Assembly (NCBI RefSeq): GCF_026344005.1
Contig: NZ_JAPKNH010000004.1
Span: 434,001-498,000, forward strand
Origin: Kaistia terrae
GTDB lineage: Bacteria; Pseudomonadota; Alphaproteobacteria; Rhizobiales; Kaistiaceae
Direction of reading: 5' to 3'
DNA: 64,000 nt
Below the pieces are notes generated by a model. The model was not told the DNA's origin. It made no database searches and saw only the letters and a list, made by a program, of their open reading frames with translations. Made by a program: the position numbers and the translations under genes. The stretch's first letter is position 1. Every line of letters begins with the position of its first letter. Shown piece by piece: positions 1 to 8,363 of this stretch.

Positions 1-318
1 CAGGACCTGAAGACGCTGGCGAGTGACGAAAAGCTCGGCATGGACGCTTCGATCGAAGGCTTCGAGAAGCGTGCCGAAGGCCTCGCACGCCGCGGGATTG
101 ATCTGGAGCGCCTCGATTTCGCCGCCGATTTCGGCCGTCGCCTCGACTATTACTCGGGCTTTGTCTTCGAGATCTACGACAAGGCGCTGCCGGCCGGCCA
201 GCAGGTCGTCGGCGGTGGTCGCTATGACCGGCTGATGCCGCTTCTCGGCGCCAAGTCGACCGTGCCCGCGGTCGGTTTCGCGCTCTGGCTCGATCGCGTG
301 AAGGAAGTAGCGGCATGA
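1..318 (+). CDS. hisZ: HisZ, ATP phosphoribosyltransferase regulatory subunit (3' part only)
   Basis: The window opens inside this reading frame, so only about the last 105 residues are present. HisZ is a catalytically dead histidyl-tRNA-synthetase-like protein that associates with short-form HisG to give an active, histidine-feedback-regulated first enzyme of histidine biosynthesis. The visible part has the class II synthetase-like core end ([14 protein letters not shown], then GGGRYDRL and [12 protein letters not shown]). It lacks a C-terminal anticodon-binding domain, which separates HisZ from HisS. The stop overlaps the hisG start (ATGA at 315-318), so the two are translationally coupled. 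The partner gene immediately downstream supports the call. Confidence 0.9.
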   Translation, partial: QDLKTLASDEKLGMDASIEGFEKRAEGLARRGIDLERLDFAADFGRRLDYYSGFVFEIYDKALPAGQQVVGGGRYDRLMPLLGAKSTVPAVGFALWLDRVKEVAA

Positions 319-1301
319 CCGACGCCCCGCTCGTTCTCGCCGTCCCCTCCAAGGGCCGGCTGCAGGAAAATGCCAACGCCTTCTTTGCCCGCGCCGGTTT
401 GCCCGTCGTCCAGCAGGGCAGCGCGCGCTCCTATCGCGGCCGCATTGGTGGCCTGCCGGATGTCGAGGTCGCGTTCCTCTCGGCTTCCGAAATCACGCGC
501 GAACTGGCTGCCGGCTCCGTCCATCTCGGCATCACCGGTCGCGATCTGGTCGAGGAAGAGGTTTCGGACTTCGCCCAGCGGCTCGATCTCGTCCTGCCGC
601 TCGGCTTCGGCCATGCCGACGTCGTTGTCGCCGTGCCGGAAGCCTGGATCGATGTCCGCTGCATGGCGGATCTCGACGACGTCGCAGCCGATTTCCGCGC
701 CCGCCATGGCCGCTGGCTGACGGTCGCCACCAAATACGTCAACCTGACGCGGCGCTTTTTCACTCAGAACGGCATTGCCGACTACCGGATCGTCGAAAGC
801 CTCGGCGCCACGGAAGGTGCGCCGGCATCGGGTGCCGCCGATTTGATCGTCGACATCACCTCGACTGGCTCGACACTGACCGCCAACGCTCTGAAGATCG
901 TCGGCGATGGCGTGATCCTGCAGTCCGAGGCACACCTCGTTGCAAGTCTCTCGGCGACCTGGAGCGGGGCGGCGCGCGGAGCATTGCGGGTCATCCTCGA
1001 CCGGATCGAGGCCGAATCCGCCGGCCGTTCGCTGCGTGAAATCCGTGCCGATGTGGTTGATCCGGAAGGCGCGGCCAAGGTTGCCGCCGACCGTTTCGGC
1101 GCGACGACGCCGTTTGGCATGCCTTCGGGCCACCTGCTGCTGCATTGCCCGGCCTCAAAGGTCTACGCCTGCGCCGAATGGCTCCGTACCGGGGCCGGCG
1201 CGCGCACGGTCTCCGTCTCCCGCCTCGATACGGTGTTCGCGTCGACCAGCCCGTTGGCGGAACATCTGCTCGGCCGCATCGACGGTCGTGCCAGAGCCTG
1301 A
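315..1301 (+). CDS. hisG: ATP phosphoribosyltransferase catalytic subunit HisG
   Basis: A 328-residue protein catalysing condensation of ATP with PRPP to phosphoribosyl-ATP, the committed step of histidine synthesis, in the cytoplasm. The N-terminus [10 protein letters not shown] is the characteristic first strand of HisG. The segment [16 protein letters not shown] near residues 176-191 is the PRPP-binding loop of the family. It overlaps hisZ by four bases, matching the HisZ-dependent arrangement. It is somewhat longer than the roughly 200-230 residues typical of short-form HisG, as I would expect for the alphaproteobacterial version, but I could not align it. A hairpin without a T-run (CCTCCC/GGGGGAGG, about 1327-1346) follows the stop and may end the transcript. 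Confidence 0.93.
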   Translation: MTDAPLVLAVPSKGRLQENANAFFARAGLPVVQQGSARSYRGRIGGLPDVEVAFLSASEITRELAAGSVHLGITGRDLVEEEVSDFAQRLDLVLPLGFGHADVVVAVPEAWIDVRCMADLDDVAADFRARHGRWLTVATKYVNLTRRFFTQNGIADYRIVESLGATEGAPASGAADLIVDITSTGSTLTANALKIVGDGVILQSEAHLVASLSATWSGAARGALRVILDRIEAESAGRSLREIRADVVDPEGAAKVAADRFGATTPFGMPSGHLLLHCPASKVYACAEWLRTGAGARTVSVSRLDTVFASTSPLAEHLLGRIDGRARA

Positions 1302-1369
1302 GCCGCATTTTTCTCGCCGTCGCTGCCTCCCGAAATTGGGGGAGGCGCGACGGTGGGCATGCGTTTCCT

Positions 1370-1404
1370 GCATTGCTGCGTTGCAACATCGTGTTTTGCA
1401 ATGC
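1370..1404. promoter_or_regulatory. GCATTGC/GCAATGC inverted repeat before a small gene
   Basis: GCATTGC at 1370-1376 is mirrored by GCAATGC at 1398-1404, with GTTGCAAC in between. It lies 52-86 bases before the start of the 52-residue protein. The symmetry suggests an operator or promoter-associated site; phasin-type promoters of this order carry TTGCATTGCA-like repeats, but assignment to any regulator is only inference. Confidence 0.3.
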
Positions 1405-1455
1405 GGCGAAAATGACTTACCTTAGCGTCATCACCCACAACAGGGAGACACGCAG

Positions 1456-1614
1456 ATGTTTAAGTCCTTGAAGAAGTTTCGTCGCAGCTGGTCCGAATAC
1501 GTCAATTTCGACCCGGAAGCAGCTCAGCTGGCCCAGGCCGGCGACCTGATTGACCTCGAAATGATCCAGCGCGACCTCGACCGTCGCGGCCGTCGTTCCT
1601 ACGGCGGTTACTAG
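1456..1614 (+). CDS. Small basic protein, DUF3563/DUF1127-like
   Basis: A 52-residue ORF starting ATG with a good ribosome site (AGGGAGA, about 8 bases upstream). It begins MFKSLKKFRRSW, a basic and aromatic segment, and continues LAQAGDLIDLEMIQRDLDRRGRR. That second part resembles the short DUF3563 proteins of rhizobia, in which an acidic DLxDLE segment is followed by an RxLDR motif; DUF1127 proteins have a related layout. The function of these families is poorly defined; some small Arg-rich DUF1127 proteins act in RNA and phosphate metabolism. It stands alone between hisG and the convergent tag gene. The family call rests on the motif only. That it is a real gene is supported by the ribosome site and the upstream inverted repeat. 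Confidence 0.65.
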   Translation: MFKSLKKFRRSWSEYVNFDPEAAQLAQAGDLIDLEMIQRDLDRRGRRSYGGY

Positions 1615-1689
1615 AACCGTTCATCGCTGAACGATTCTAAGCCTTTGTTGGATCGCGTTTTTCTTGCGCGAACCGGCATGAAAACGACT

Positions 1690-2337
1690 CTAAGTCGCTG
1701 AGGCGTTGCCTGGCAGCTTGAGTTCATAGCGCAGGCGCGTCGCCTCGGCGCGGCAGTGACAACCTTCGACGTGGTCGTTGACCAGACCCATCGCCTGCAT
1801 GAAGGCGTAGACCGTGGTTGGGCCGACAAAGCTCCAGCCTCGTCGCTTGAGGTCCTTCGACAGGCGCACCGAGGTCGGTGAGGTGCTGTTGGCCGTAAGG
1901 CTGGCCTTGTCGAACGCATCCGGCCGTTCGCTGGCCGGCGGCTCGAAACTCCAGACATAGGCGGCGATCGAGCCTTCGCTTTCGATCAGTTCCAGCGCGC
2001 GCTTGGCATTGTTGATCGTCGAGACGATCTTGCCGCGATGGCGCACGATGCCGGCATCGGCAAGTAGCCTGGCGATGTCCTCGTCGCCGAATTGCGCCAC
2101 TTTCTCCGGTTCGAAATTGGCGAAAGCCTGCCGGAAAGTCTCCCTCTTGCGCAAGATCGTCAGCCAAGACAGACCGGACTGAAAGCCTTCGAGACAGAGC
2201 TTCTCGAACAGGCGGCGGTCGTCCGTGACGGGCCTTCCCCATTCCTTGTCGTGATAGGCCTGGTACTCGGCTGTGCCGTTTGACCACCAGCAGCGATGAA
2301 CACCATCTTCGCCGGCCAGGATTCCATCGGGGAGCAT
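1690..2337 (-). CDS. tag: DNA-3-methyladenine glycosylase I
   Basis: A 215-residue enzyme that excises 3-methyladenine from alkylated DNA, starting base-excision repair. The zinc-snap ligands of the Tag family are all visible: Cys16 and His29 near the N-terminus (HRCWWSNG, YHDKEWG), and His189 and Cys193 at the C-terminus (VNDHVEGCHC). The central FEKLCLEGFQSGLSWLTILRKR is the family signature. The length is slightly above the E. coli protein because of a short N-terminal lead and a C-terminal tail. It is transcribed alone, convergent with the small upstream gene and divergent from the L,D-transpeptidase; the 267-base divergent gap should hold both promoters. Confidence 0.94.
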   Translation of the reverse strand: MLPDGILAGEDGVHRCWWSNGTAEYQAYHDKEWGRPVTDDRRLFEKLCLEGFQSGLSWLTILRKRETFRQAFANFEPEKVAQFGDEDIARLLADAGIVRHRGKIVSTINNAKRALELIESEGSIAAYVWSFEPPASERPDAFDKASLTANSTSPTSVRLSKDLKRRGWSFVGPTTVYAFMQAMGLVNDHVEGCHCRAEATRLRYELKLPGNASAT

Positions 2338-2604
2338 GCGCGTTCTCTGGTTCGTGCTTTGTTCCCGACTTTTACGATGATCCGGGTGGCCTGGGCAAGG
2401 GCTGGCGAGGGTCGGAACAGCCTTGATCCTGTTACCCCTGCGTTAGCGGTTCGTTCACCATGGCGATTGACGTTGGCCGCGCCTTCACGTTTCCTTGGGG
2501 TGCCGGGTCCAACGTCGAGGGGAGGGCCGGTTCGAACCTTTGGCTTCGAGATTGGGTCCACTCTTTCCAGTGCGCCGCCAGCGCGCCATCCGTGTTGAGG
2601 CATC

Positions 2605-3303
2605 ATGCGAAGCATCCTCCAATCGACCCTCACGACCAGCCTCGTCCTGCTGGGGCTTTCCGTCCTCGTATCGGAGGCGGAGGCGAATGAGCGCTACAGG
2701 CCGCGAGCGCCGGTGATGATTGCTCAGGATGGCGGGCAGGCCTGGTGGATGGAGCCTCCGGGCCAGCGATCGTTCCGCCGTCCGCGCAACTCGACCGAGA
2801 CCGCCGGCCTGATGCCGCGCCAGTCGATCCAGAAGACCCGCCGGGTTTCGCGCGAGTTCGATCCGGCGTTCCTGCCGACCGTCGTCGACTATGACGGCCG
2901 CGAAAAACCTGGCACGATCGTGATCGATACGCAGGTGCGCTATCTCTATCTGGTCGAGGCGGGCGGTACGGCGCGGCGCTATGGCGTCGGCGTCGGCAAG
3001 CCGGGCTTCGAATGGGCGGGCGCCCATACCGTCACCCGCAAGGCGGAATGGCCTGGCTGGACACCGCCGGCGGAGATGCGCGCCCGCAGGCCGGGGCTTC
3101 CGGTCCACATGGAGGGCGGGATCGACAATCCGCTCGGCTCGCGCGCGCTCTATCTCGGCTCGTCGCTCTATCGCATTCACGGCTCGAACGAGCCCTGGAC
3201 GATCGGCAAGGCGGTGTCGTCGGGCTGCATCCGCATGCGCAACCAGGACGTCGAAGACCTGTACGAGCGCGTCGGCGTCGGCACGCGGGTCATTGTTCGC
3301 TAA
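2605..3303 (+). CDS. L,D-transpeptidase (YkuD domain)
   Basis: A 232-residue exported enzyme. Residues 1-27 form a signal peptide (hydrophobic TTSLVLLGLSVLV then SEAEA). The YkuD catalytic domain fills the C-terminal two-thirds. It holds the HG-x14-SSGCIRMRN motif, with His192 and nucleophile Cys208, typical of enzymes that form 3-3 cross-links in peptidoglycan or attach proteins to it. The IDTQVRYLYLVE strand opens the domain. No peptidoglycan-binding repeat is present, so it is the minimal rhizobial form; rhizobia carry many such paralogues and the exact reaction (3-3 cross-linking or lipoprotein anchoring) cannot be read from sequence. It ends at a bidirectional terminator shared with the convergent lipoprotein gene. 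Confidence 0.9.
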   Translation: MRSILQSTLTTSLVLLGLSVLVSEAEANERYRPRAPVMIAQDGGQAWWMEPPGQRSFRRPRNSTETAGLMPRQSIQKTRRVSREFDPAFLPTVVDYDGREKPGTIVIDTQVRYLYLVEAGGTARRYGVGVGKPGFEWAGAHTVTRKAEWPGWTPPAEMRARRPGLPVHMEGGIDNPLGSRALYLGSSLYRIHGSNEPWTIGKAVSSGCIRMRNQDVEDLYERVGVGTRVIVR

Positions 3304-3330
3304 AGCGGCGGCGGGAATGTGGACACAAAA

Positions 3331-3350
3331 AAGGGGGCGTCAGCCCCCTT
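3331..3350. terminator. Bidirectional intrinsic terminator
   Basis: An 8-bp stem AAGGGGGC/GCCCCCTT with a GTCA loop, preceded by an A-run and followed by TTTC. It lies between the stops of two convergent genes and could end transcription from both. Confidence 0.8.
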
Positions 3351-3380
3351 TCGATTCAAGCACGGTCTGCGAAACTCAGC

Positions 3381-3980
3381 CTAGAAGGGCCAGAGCTTGC
3401 TGACGTCGAACTTCTTCTTGGTCTTCTCGGGCTCGACCATCGGCGCGTTCGGGTCGGCGGCGCGATAGGCGACGGGCGGCTCGGTCAGGTATTTGCGCTT
3501 CGGGGTGCCATCGGCGTTGACGGAACCCGACTTGCCGGCGTGCAGGTCATTCCAGGCCTTTTTGCCTTCGGCCTTCCGGGCTTCGGAATACTCTGCCTCG
3601 CGGCGGCTGAAGGTCGTTTCGCCTGGAGCAAGGCGCAGGTTGGGTGCGCCTTCGCTGTTCGGAGCGACGGCGTCGTTCTCGCGCTTCTTGCGGCGGGCGA
3701 CGTCCTGATCCTTGGGCCAGTTCATGTCTGCCGAGGCGACATTGGTTCCCGGCGGGGGCAGGGTCTTGGACGGCGGAACGACGATGCCACCGCGTGGCTT
3801 GTAGTCGATCGGCGGCCTGTCGTCGCTGCCGAGGCTGGCGATGCTCATCACGTCCGTCAGCGTCTGCGTCTCGGGCGATACGCCTGTGCCGTAGGTCGTG
3901 CCGGAGCAGCCTGCGAGGGCAGCAAGAACGAAGGCTCCCGCGGGGAGAACCAGATAACGCTGAACAGTCGAAGCGGGCAT
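3381..3980 (-). CDS. Putative outer-membrane/periplasmic lipoprotein of unknown function
   Basis: A 199-residue protein with a lipoprotein signal: a hydrophobic stretch (VLPAGAFVLAALAGC) ending in a lipobox LAGC with the acylated Cys near residue 24. The mature part is hydrophilic and rich in Pro, Lys and Glu, with no domain I recognise. It includes a basic, Arg-rich segment (residues 75-130) and ends in KKKFDVSKLWPF. Lys- and Glu-rich low-complexity lipoproteins of this kind are common in Rhizobiales and are often annotated only as hypothetical. The start was chosen because it directly precedes the signal peptide. It shares its terminator with the convergent L,D-transpeptidase gene. Confidence 0.75.
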   Translation of the reverse strand: MPASTVQRYLVLPAGAFVLAALAGCSGTTYGTGVSPETQTLTDVMSIASLGSDDRPPIDYKPRGGIVVPPSKTLPPPGTNVASADMNWPKDQDVARRKKRENDAVAPNSEGAPNLRLAPGETTFSRREAEYSEARKAEGKKAWNDLHAGKSGSVNADGTPKRKYLTEPPVAYRAADPNAPMVEPEKTKKKFDVSKLWPF

Positions 3981-4085
3981 GTCGATCGATCACTCCTGGG
4001 CGCGCTCGAATCGGCACGCCTTAGCCTGTATCGTGGTTAAACGCAGAAAAGCAGGCAAAATTCCGGCACGGTCATGCGCGACCTT

Positions 4086-5123
4086 TTAAAGGATCGGTCC
4101 GGCGGGGGCAACCGGCTGCGGCGGCAGGATGGTGGCAAGCCGCTGGTCGAGCTCCGTTCCAGGACCCGCCGTGGCGAGGATGCGGCGCGCCGCCAGCGAA
4201 TCTCGGTCCATCTGCTCGATCAGCGCCTCGATCGAGTCGAAGCGTGCCTCCGGGCGAAGATGGGCATGGAACGTCACGACGACGGTCTCGTCGTAGAGCT
4301 GTTCCTGGAAATCGAACACATGCACTTCCAGCAGGACCGCGCCATTGTCGAAGGTCGGCCGGCGACCGTAGCTCGCGACGGCGTCATGCACGCTGCCATC
4401 GGCGCGGGTGAGTTGCACGGCATAGATCCCGAGCGCCAGGCCGCAATCGGCCGGAAGTTTCACATTCGCCGTCGGATAACCGAGCTCGCGGCCGCGCTTG
4501 TCGCCATGCTGGACCGTGCCGGTGACGAACCAGCGATAGCCGAGTTCGGCATTCGCCGTCTCGATCGCCCCTTGCTCGAGGTTCTGGCGAACGCGGCTGG
4601 ATGAAAATGCCACCCCCTGATCGTCGATAACGGCGCCAAGCACGGACATGGTGAAGCCCCGGCGAATGCCTTCATGCGCCAGGAAGGCGGGCGATCCCTG
4701 CCGGTCGTGGCCGAAATGGAAGTCATGGCCGACGATGGCGGCGGAAATGCCAAGCTGTTTCACCAGCACGTCGCCGACGAAATCGGTGGCGCTGGTCTTG
4801 GCGAGTTCCTGGTCGAAATTGGCGACGACGATGCCGTCCAGCCCGAAAGCCGCTGCCAGCCGCGCCTTGGCCTCGACAGGCGTCAGGCGGAACAGCGACG
4901 CTTCGGGGCGGAAAAAGCTGCGCGGATGCGGCTCGAAGGTTAGCAGCAGCGCGGGTGTGCGATGGGCATCCGCCTCGCTGCGCGCCGCTTCGAGCAGGGC
5001 CTGGTGGCCGCGATGCATGCCGTCGAAATTGCCGATCGCGATCGCGCCATGCCGATAGTGCGCCGGCAGGGCGTCGAGCGGGAAGATCCGGGCGGGCGGC
5101 AGGGGCGCTTTGGCGCTCGTCAT
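4086..5123 (-). CDS. ribF: Bifunctional riboflavin kinase / FAD synthetase
   Basis: A 345-residue cytoplasmic enzyme making FMN and then FAD from riboflavin. The N-terminal adenylyltransferase domain has GNFDGMHRGH at residues 31-40 (the HIGH-like nucleotide-binding motif), followed by LLTFEPHPRSFF. The C-terminal flavokinase domain shows GRELGYPTANV and SYGRRPTFDNG. The frame is open for 82 codons upstream, but that extension is Arg/Pro-rich, has no homology I recognise and would overlap the neighbouring HAD gene. I therefore chose the ATG at 5123, which gives the usual family length. It follows the HAD gene on the same strand after a 136-base gap. Confidence 0.93.
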   Translation of the reverse strand: MTSAKAPLPPARIFPLDALPAHYRHGAIAIGNFDGMHRGHQALLEAARSEADAHRTPALLLTFEPHPRSFFRPEASLFRLTPVEAKARLAAAFGLDGIVVANFDQELAKTSATDFVGDVLVKQLGISAAIVGHDFHFGHDRQGSPAFLAHEGIRRGFTMSVLGAVIDDQGVAFSSSRVRQNLEQGAIETANAELGYRWFVTGTVQHGDKRGRELGYPTANVKLPADCGLALGIYAVQLTRADGSVHDAVASYGRRPTFDNGAVLLEVHVFDFQEQLYDETVVVTFHAHLRPEARFDSIEALIEQMDRDSLAARRILATAGPGTELDQRLATILPPQPVAPAGPIL

Positions 5124-5259
5124 GATGGCTCCAGTTGAGCCGGCCGGTGGGGTGACGGCGGCTGCGGCCGGAAACTGGCCTCTCGCTCGACCATGGTCAA
5201 GCCGTCCGTTTCGGTTCGAGAGGTTCGGGCGAACCTGTGAGGCGCACCCGACACAGGGC

Positions 5260-6132
5260 CTACCAGGCCAGATGCGGGATAAATGCCCGCGCGCCAAGTT
5301 CCTTCTCGGCCAGGAAGCGATGAACGGCGGCGGCTTCCGGCGTTTCGGGCGGGCCGAAGCCGGCCGCATGAATGCCGCCGGTGACGAAGAGAACGTCGAG
5401 ATCCTGGCGGCAAGCGCCCAGAAGATCCGTCGGCGCGCCGTCGCCGACGGCGATCACGTCACCCTTGGCGATCGGGCTGCCCTGGATCGCGGCGACCTTC
5501 TTCAGCGCGGCTTCGTAGATCGGGGCGTTTGGCTTGCCGGCAACGAAGCTCGTACCGCCGAGCGCCGTATATCGCTCCGCGAGCGCGCCGGCGCACCATA
5601 CGAACCGGTCGCCGCGCTCGACGATGATATCCGGATTGGCGCAGATCATCGGCAGGTCGCGTCGACGCCAGTTTGCGAAGTTGTCGACATAATCGTCCGG
5701 CGTTTCGACCGTGTCGTTAAAAAGCCCGGTGCAGGAGATCAGCTCGGCTTCATCCTCGCCGACCAGTTGCAGCTCCAACCCGTCATAGAGGGTCTTTTCG
5801 CGCTCGTTGCCGACATGGAATGTCTTGGCAGCGCCGCGTTCCGCTAGCAGGCCGCGCGTGACATCGCCCGAGGTGACGATGGCGTCGTAGCTGTCCGGGT
5901 TGACGCCCAGCGTCCCCATCTGCTCGACGATGAAATGGCTGGTGCGCGGCGCGTTGGTGATCAGCACGACGATGCCGCCCTGCGCGCGATAGCGCGCCAG
6001 CGCATCGGCGGCGCGCGGAAACGACTGCACGCCATTGTGGATGACTCCCCAGACATCGCAGAGAACGGCGCGATATTGGGGGGCGAGCTCCGACAGGCCG
6101 GAGACGGCGATGGGCGAGGTCGTATTGGTCAT
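5260..6132 (-). CDS. TIGR01459-type HAD hydrolase
   Basis: A 290-residue HAD-superfamily class IIA protein (NagD-like relatives). Motif I is DVWGVIHNG with nucleophile Asp26. The usual second Asp (DxD) is Trp28, which I believe is characteristic of the TIGR01459 group. Motif II is the LITNAPR segment, and motif III/IV lies at GDVIAVGDGAPTDLLGA. Members are predicted sugar- or nucleotide-phosphate phosphatases of unknown substrate; the missing general-acid Asp makes phosphatase activity less certain. The start at 6132 was preferred over a 92-codon upstream extension that lacks recognisable sequence. In this order the gene commonly precedes ribF, as here. Confidence 0.85.
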   Translation of the reverse strand: MTNTTSPIAVSGLSELAPQYRAVLCDVWGVIHNGVQSFPRAADALARYRAQGGIVVLITNAPRTSHFIVEQMGTLGVNPDSYDAIVTSGDVTRGLLAERGAAKTFHVGNEREKTLYDGLELQLVGEDEAELISCTGLFNDTVETPDDYVDNFANWRRRDLPMICANPDIIVERGDRFVWCAGALAERYTALGGTSFVAGKPNAPIYEAALKKVAAIQGSPIAKGDVIAVGDGAPTDLLGACRQDLDVLFVTGGIHAAGFGPPETPEAAAVHRFLAEKELGARAFIPHLAW

Positions 6133-6596
6133 GAGCGGGGCGTATTGCTTCCTTTCGCAAGGGTCAAGCTCAGCAAATCGGAATGATGCGTCGCCGCATG
6201 CTTTTGCAGCTCCAAGCCGACCGAGCCAGCGATTTTCGCCAGCTGACATTCCGTGGCGGATGCCGTATCGGCAGGTGAAGCGGCTTTTTGAGTCTTTTGG
6301 CCTTGATCTCGCCAAGAAATCAGCGTGGGTTGGCCATGGTCCGAAGGGGCGAAATGCGGGGAATGTCCGTTTTCTCCATTCGGCTCGTCGATGGTCCATG
6401 CTACCCAAAAGGATGATCTTCGGGGCGCGCCTTGGACGTCGCTCCTGTTTTTTCGCCCCCTGGTTGTCGCGCCATGTGGATTGATGCTTGGGCGAGCAAA
6501 GTCTCGCAAGTTGACCGGCCCCAACCGAGAGGCCGGTATTCTCCCGTTGCGATCCGCGGGTGCCAGGTCAACTTGGGCAGGAGATAGGGAACGGAC
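6133..6596. other. Intergenic region, no gene seen
   Basis: A 464-base divergent gap between the HAD gene and the first TPR membrane protein. Reading frames through it are extensions of the flanking genes without recognisable protein. It must contain both promoters, but no convincing operator or RNA gene was recognised. Confidence 0.5.
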
Positions 6597-8363
6597 TTGA
6601 ACTTCATGCAGCCCGACACAGGGTCCGCATTCGGTCTTGCTTCGATTACCTCTGCCGAGGTTCGCGCCGCACTGGAAAAAATCCTGACGAGCGACGAATT
6701 CGTCGCATCGCCCCAGCTCTGTGCCTTCCTGTCCTACATCGTCGAGGCCCATCTCGCGGGCAACGAACACCTGCTCAAGGGCCAGACCATCGGCACCGTC
6801 GTTCTGGGCCGACCGGAAGGCTATGATTCCCAGCGCGATCCGATCGTTCGGGTCGAGGCCAACCGTTTGCGCCGAACGCTGGCGGCCTATTACGAGAACA
6901 GCGGCGCCGAAGCTCCGGTGCGCGTGTTTGTCGAGCGCGGATCCTACGTGCCGCATTTTGGCCGCCTCGTGCTGGCGCCCTCGTCTCCGGTCCCTTCCGC
7001 GCTCGAACCTGCCGCTACGTCTGAGCCGGGGGCCGTCCAACCCGTTTCGCGCAGGCCCTGGCCGATGGTTGCCGTCATCGGCCTTGTCCTGACGGCTTTC
7101 GCCATTGGGCTGCTCCTGGCTTTCCGCCCCCCCGCGCCGGCGCCGGGTGACCTGCCTGTCGAGGTGGGCGGCGTCGCATCGGTCAAGGCCGGCATTCTGC
7201 CCGTGCCAAAGGCGACAAGCCCCTATCTGCCAAGCGTCGAGGTTTTTCCGTTCGACGTGGTCGGTTCGGGCCAGATGGCGGATCGAAGCGACGATCTTGA
7301 ATCCAGCCTGACGGTGGCGCTTGCCCGCTTCCCCGAACTGCGCGTGCTCGCGCAGGAAGGCCAGCCGGCCGATTTTCGGATCGAGGGCGATATCGAGGTC
7401 GCGGATCTCAAGAGTTCCGTTGCCATCCGGTTGTTGTCGACGCGATCGGCCGAGGTCCTGTGGAGCGGCTCGCTCGACATGCCCGTTGCCGAACTGATGT
7501 CGCGTGGCGGCACCGACCGGGTCGTGGCTTTGGCGACGACGGCGATCGCCCCGCAGTTCGGCGCAATTGCGCAGTATGTCTCGCATCGCGACGACAGGGC
7601 GGCCGATATGCAGGGCTATGATTGCCTCATCGACGCTCAGCTGCAATTGCACCGCATCGACGATGGAAGCTGGGAGCGTATCGATGCCTGTCTTCGCGAG
7701 ATGATCGAGCAGCATCCGACCTTCGCCACGGCATGGGCCTCGCGCGCGCTGCTCCGAATGGAAGGATATCGTCTGGAGCCGGATACCCCCACGGCACGGG
7801 CGTCGCTGAAAGCGGCGGATGAACTGGCGCGCCGCGCGCTGGAGCTCGAACCGACCAATGTGCGCGCCATGACCGCGGTCGCCGCCGTCGCCTTCGGCAA
7901 GGACGATCTGGAAGCGGCGCGCAATATCGGCCTCCGGGCCATTACCGCCAATCCCTATGATCCGCTTGCACGGTTGCAATATGTGCTCGCGCTGGTCGCC
8001 TCCGACTATCCGGACCAGGCGTTGCAGCAATCGGAGGCGGCGCGCCGGCTCGACCCGGCGCATATCTCCTTCTACGATTCGCTCGAGTTTCTTGCCCGTG
8101 TCGGCAAGCCGACCGGGGCCGTTCCGGTGTCCGGCGCCGTGATGGCCGATGCTTCGCTGCTTCCTTATGGAGCGATTGCCCGGGTGCTGGCCTATGATGC
8201 GACCGGCGAGACGGCCGCCCGGGAGGTTGCCGTGAAGGCGCTCTACGCCCTGATGCCGCTGTTCTCCAGCGACTTGCCGGCTGCGCTGCGTCGGCAGTTT
8301 CCGCCATCGCCCTATACGGACCGCCTAGAGGAAGCGCTGCGCAAAGCGGGCGTTGGCATCTAA
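6597..8363 (+). CDS. Membrane-anchored TPR protein with conserved N-terminal domain (paralogue 1)
   Basis: A 588-residue protein. Residues 10-125 form a conserved soluble domain: LEKILTSDEF, then LCAFLSYIVEAHLAG, then RDPIVRVEANRLRRTLAAYYE and ERGSYVPHF. This domain occurs at the N-terminus of rhizobial proteins often annotated as adenylate cyclases, yet no cyclase domain is present here. A single membrane helix follows at about residues 157-176. Residues 205-310 look like a TolB/FlgO-type fold (VEVFPFDVV, LTVALARFPELRVLAQ). From about residue 330 to the end come TPR-like helical repeats (ALELEPTNVRAM, ITANPYDPLARL, ARRLDPAHI). The likely topology is a cytoplasmic N-terminal domain with the rest in the periplasm. 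Its role is unknown; a transmembrane sensor is my inference. The next gene starts directly after its stop (TAAATG). Confidence 0.8.
   Translation: MNFMQPDTGSAFGLASITSAEVRAALEKILTSDEFVASPQLCAFLSYIVEAHLAGNEHLLKGQTIGTVVLGRPEGYDSQRDPIVRVEANRLRRTLAAYYENSGAEAPVRVFVERGSYVPHFGRLVLAPSSPVPSALEPAATSEPGAVQPVSRRPWPMVAVIGLVLTAFAIGLLLAFRPPAPAPGDLPVEVGGVASVKAGILPVPKATSPYLPSVEVFPFDVVGSGQMADRSDDLESSLTVALARFPELRVLAQEGQPADFRIEGDIEVADLKSSVAIRLLSTRSAEVLWSGSLDMPVAELMSRGGTDRVVALATTAIAPQFGAIAQYVSHRDDRAADMQGYDCLIDAQLQLHRIDDGSWERIDACLREMIEQHPTFATAWASRALLRMEGYRLEPDTPTARASLKAADELARRALELEPTNVRAMTAVAAVAFGKDDLEAARNIGLRAITANPYDPLARLQYVLALVASDYPDQALQQSEAARRLDPAHISFYDSLEFLARVGKPTGAVPVSGAVMADASLLPYGAIARVLAYDATGETAAREVAVKALYALMPLFSSDLPAALRRQFPPSPYTDRLEEALRKAGVGI

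Noticed and set aside
6129-8063. 644-codon minus-strand frame opposite the first TPR membrane protein
   Set aside because: Antisense shadow of a GC-rich gene; composition rich in Arg, Gly and His with no domain, while the plus-strand frame has clear conserved segments and a TM helix.
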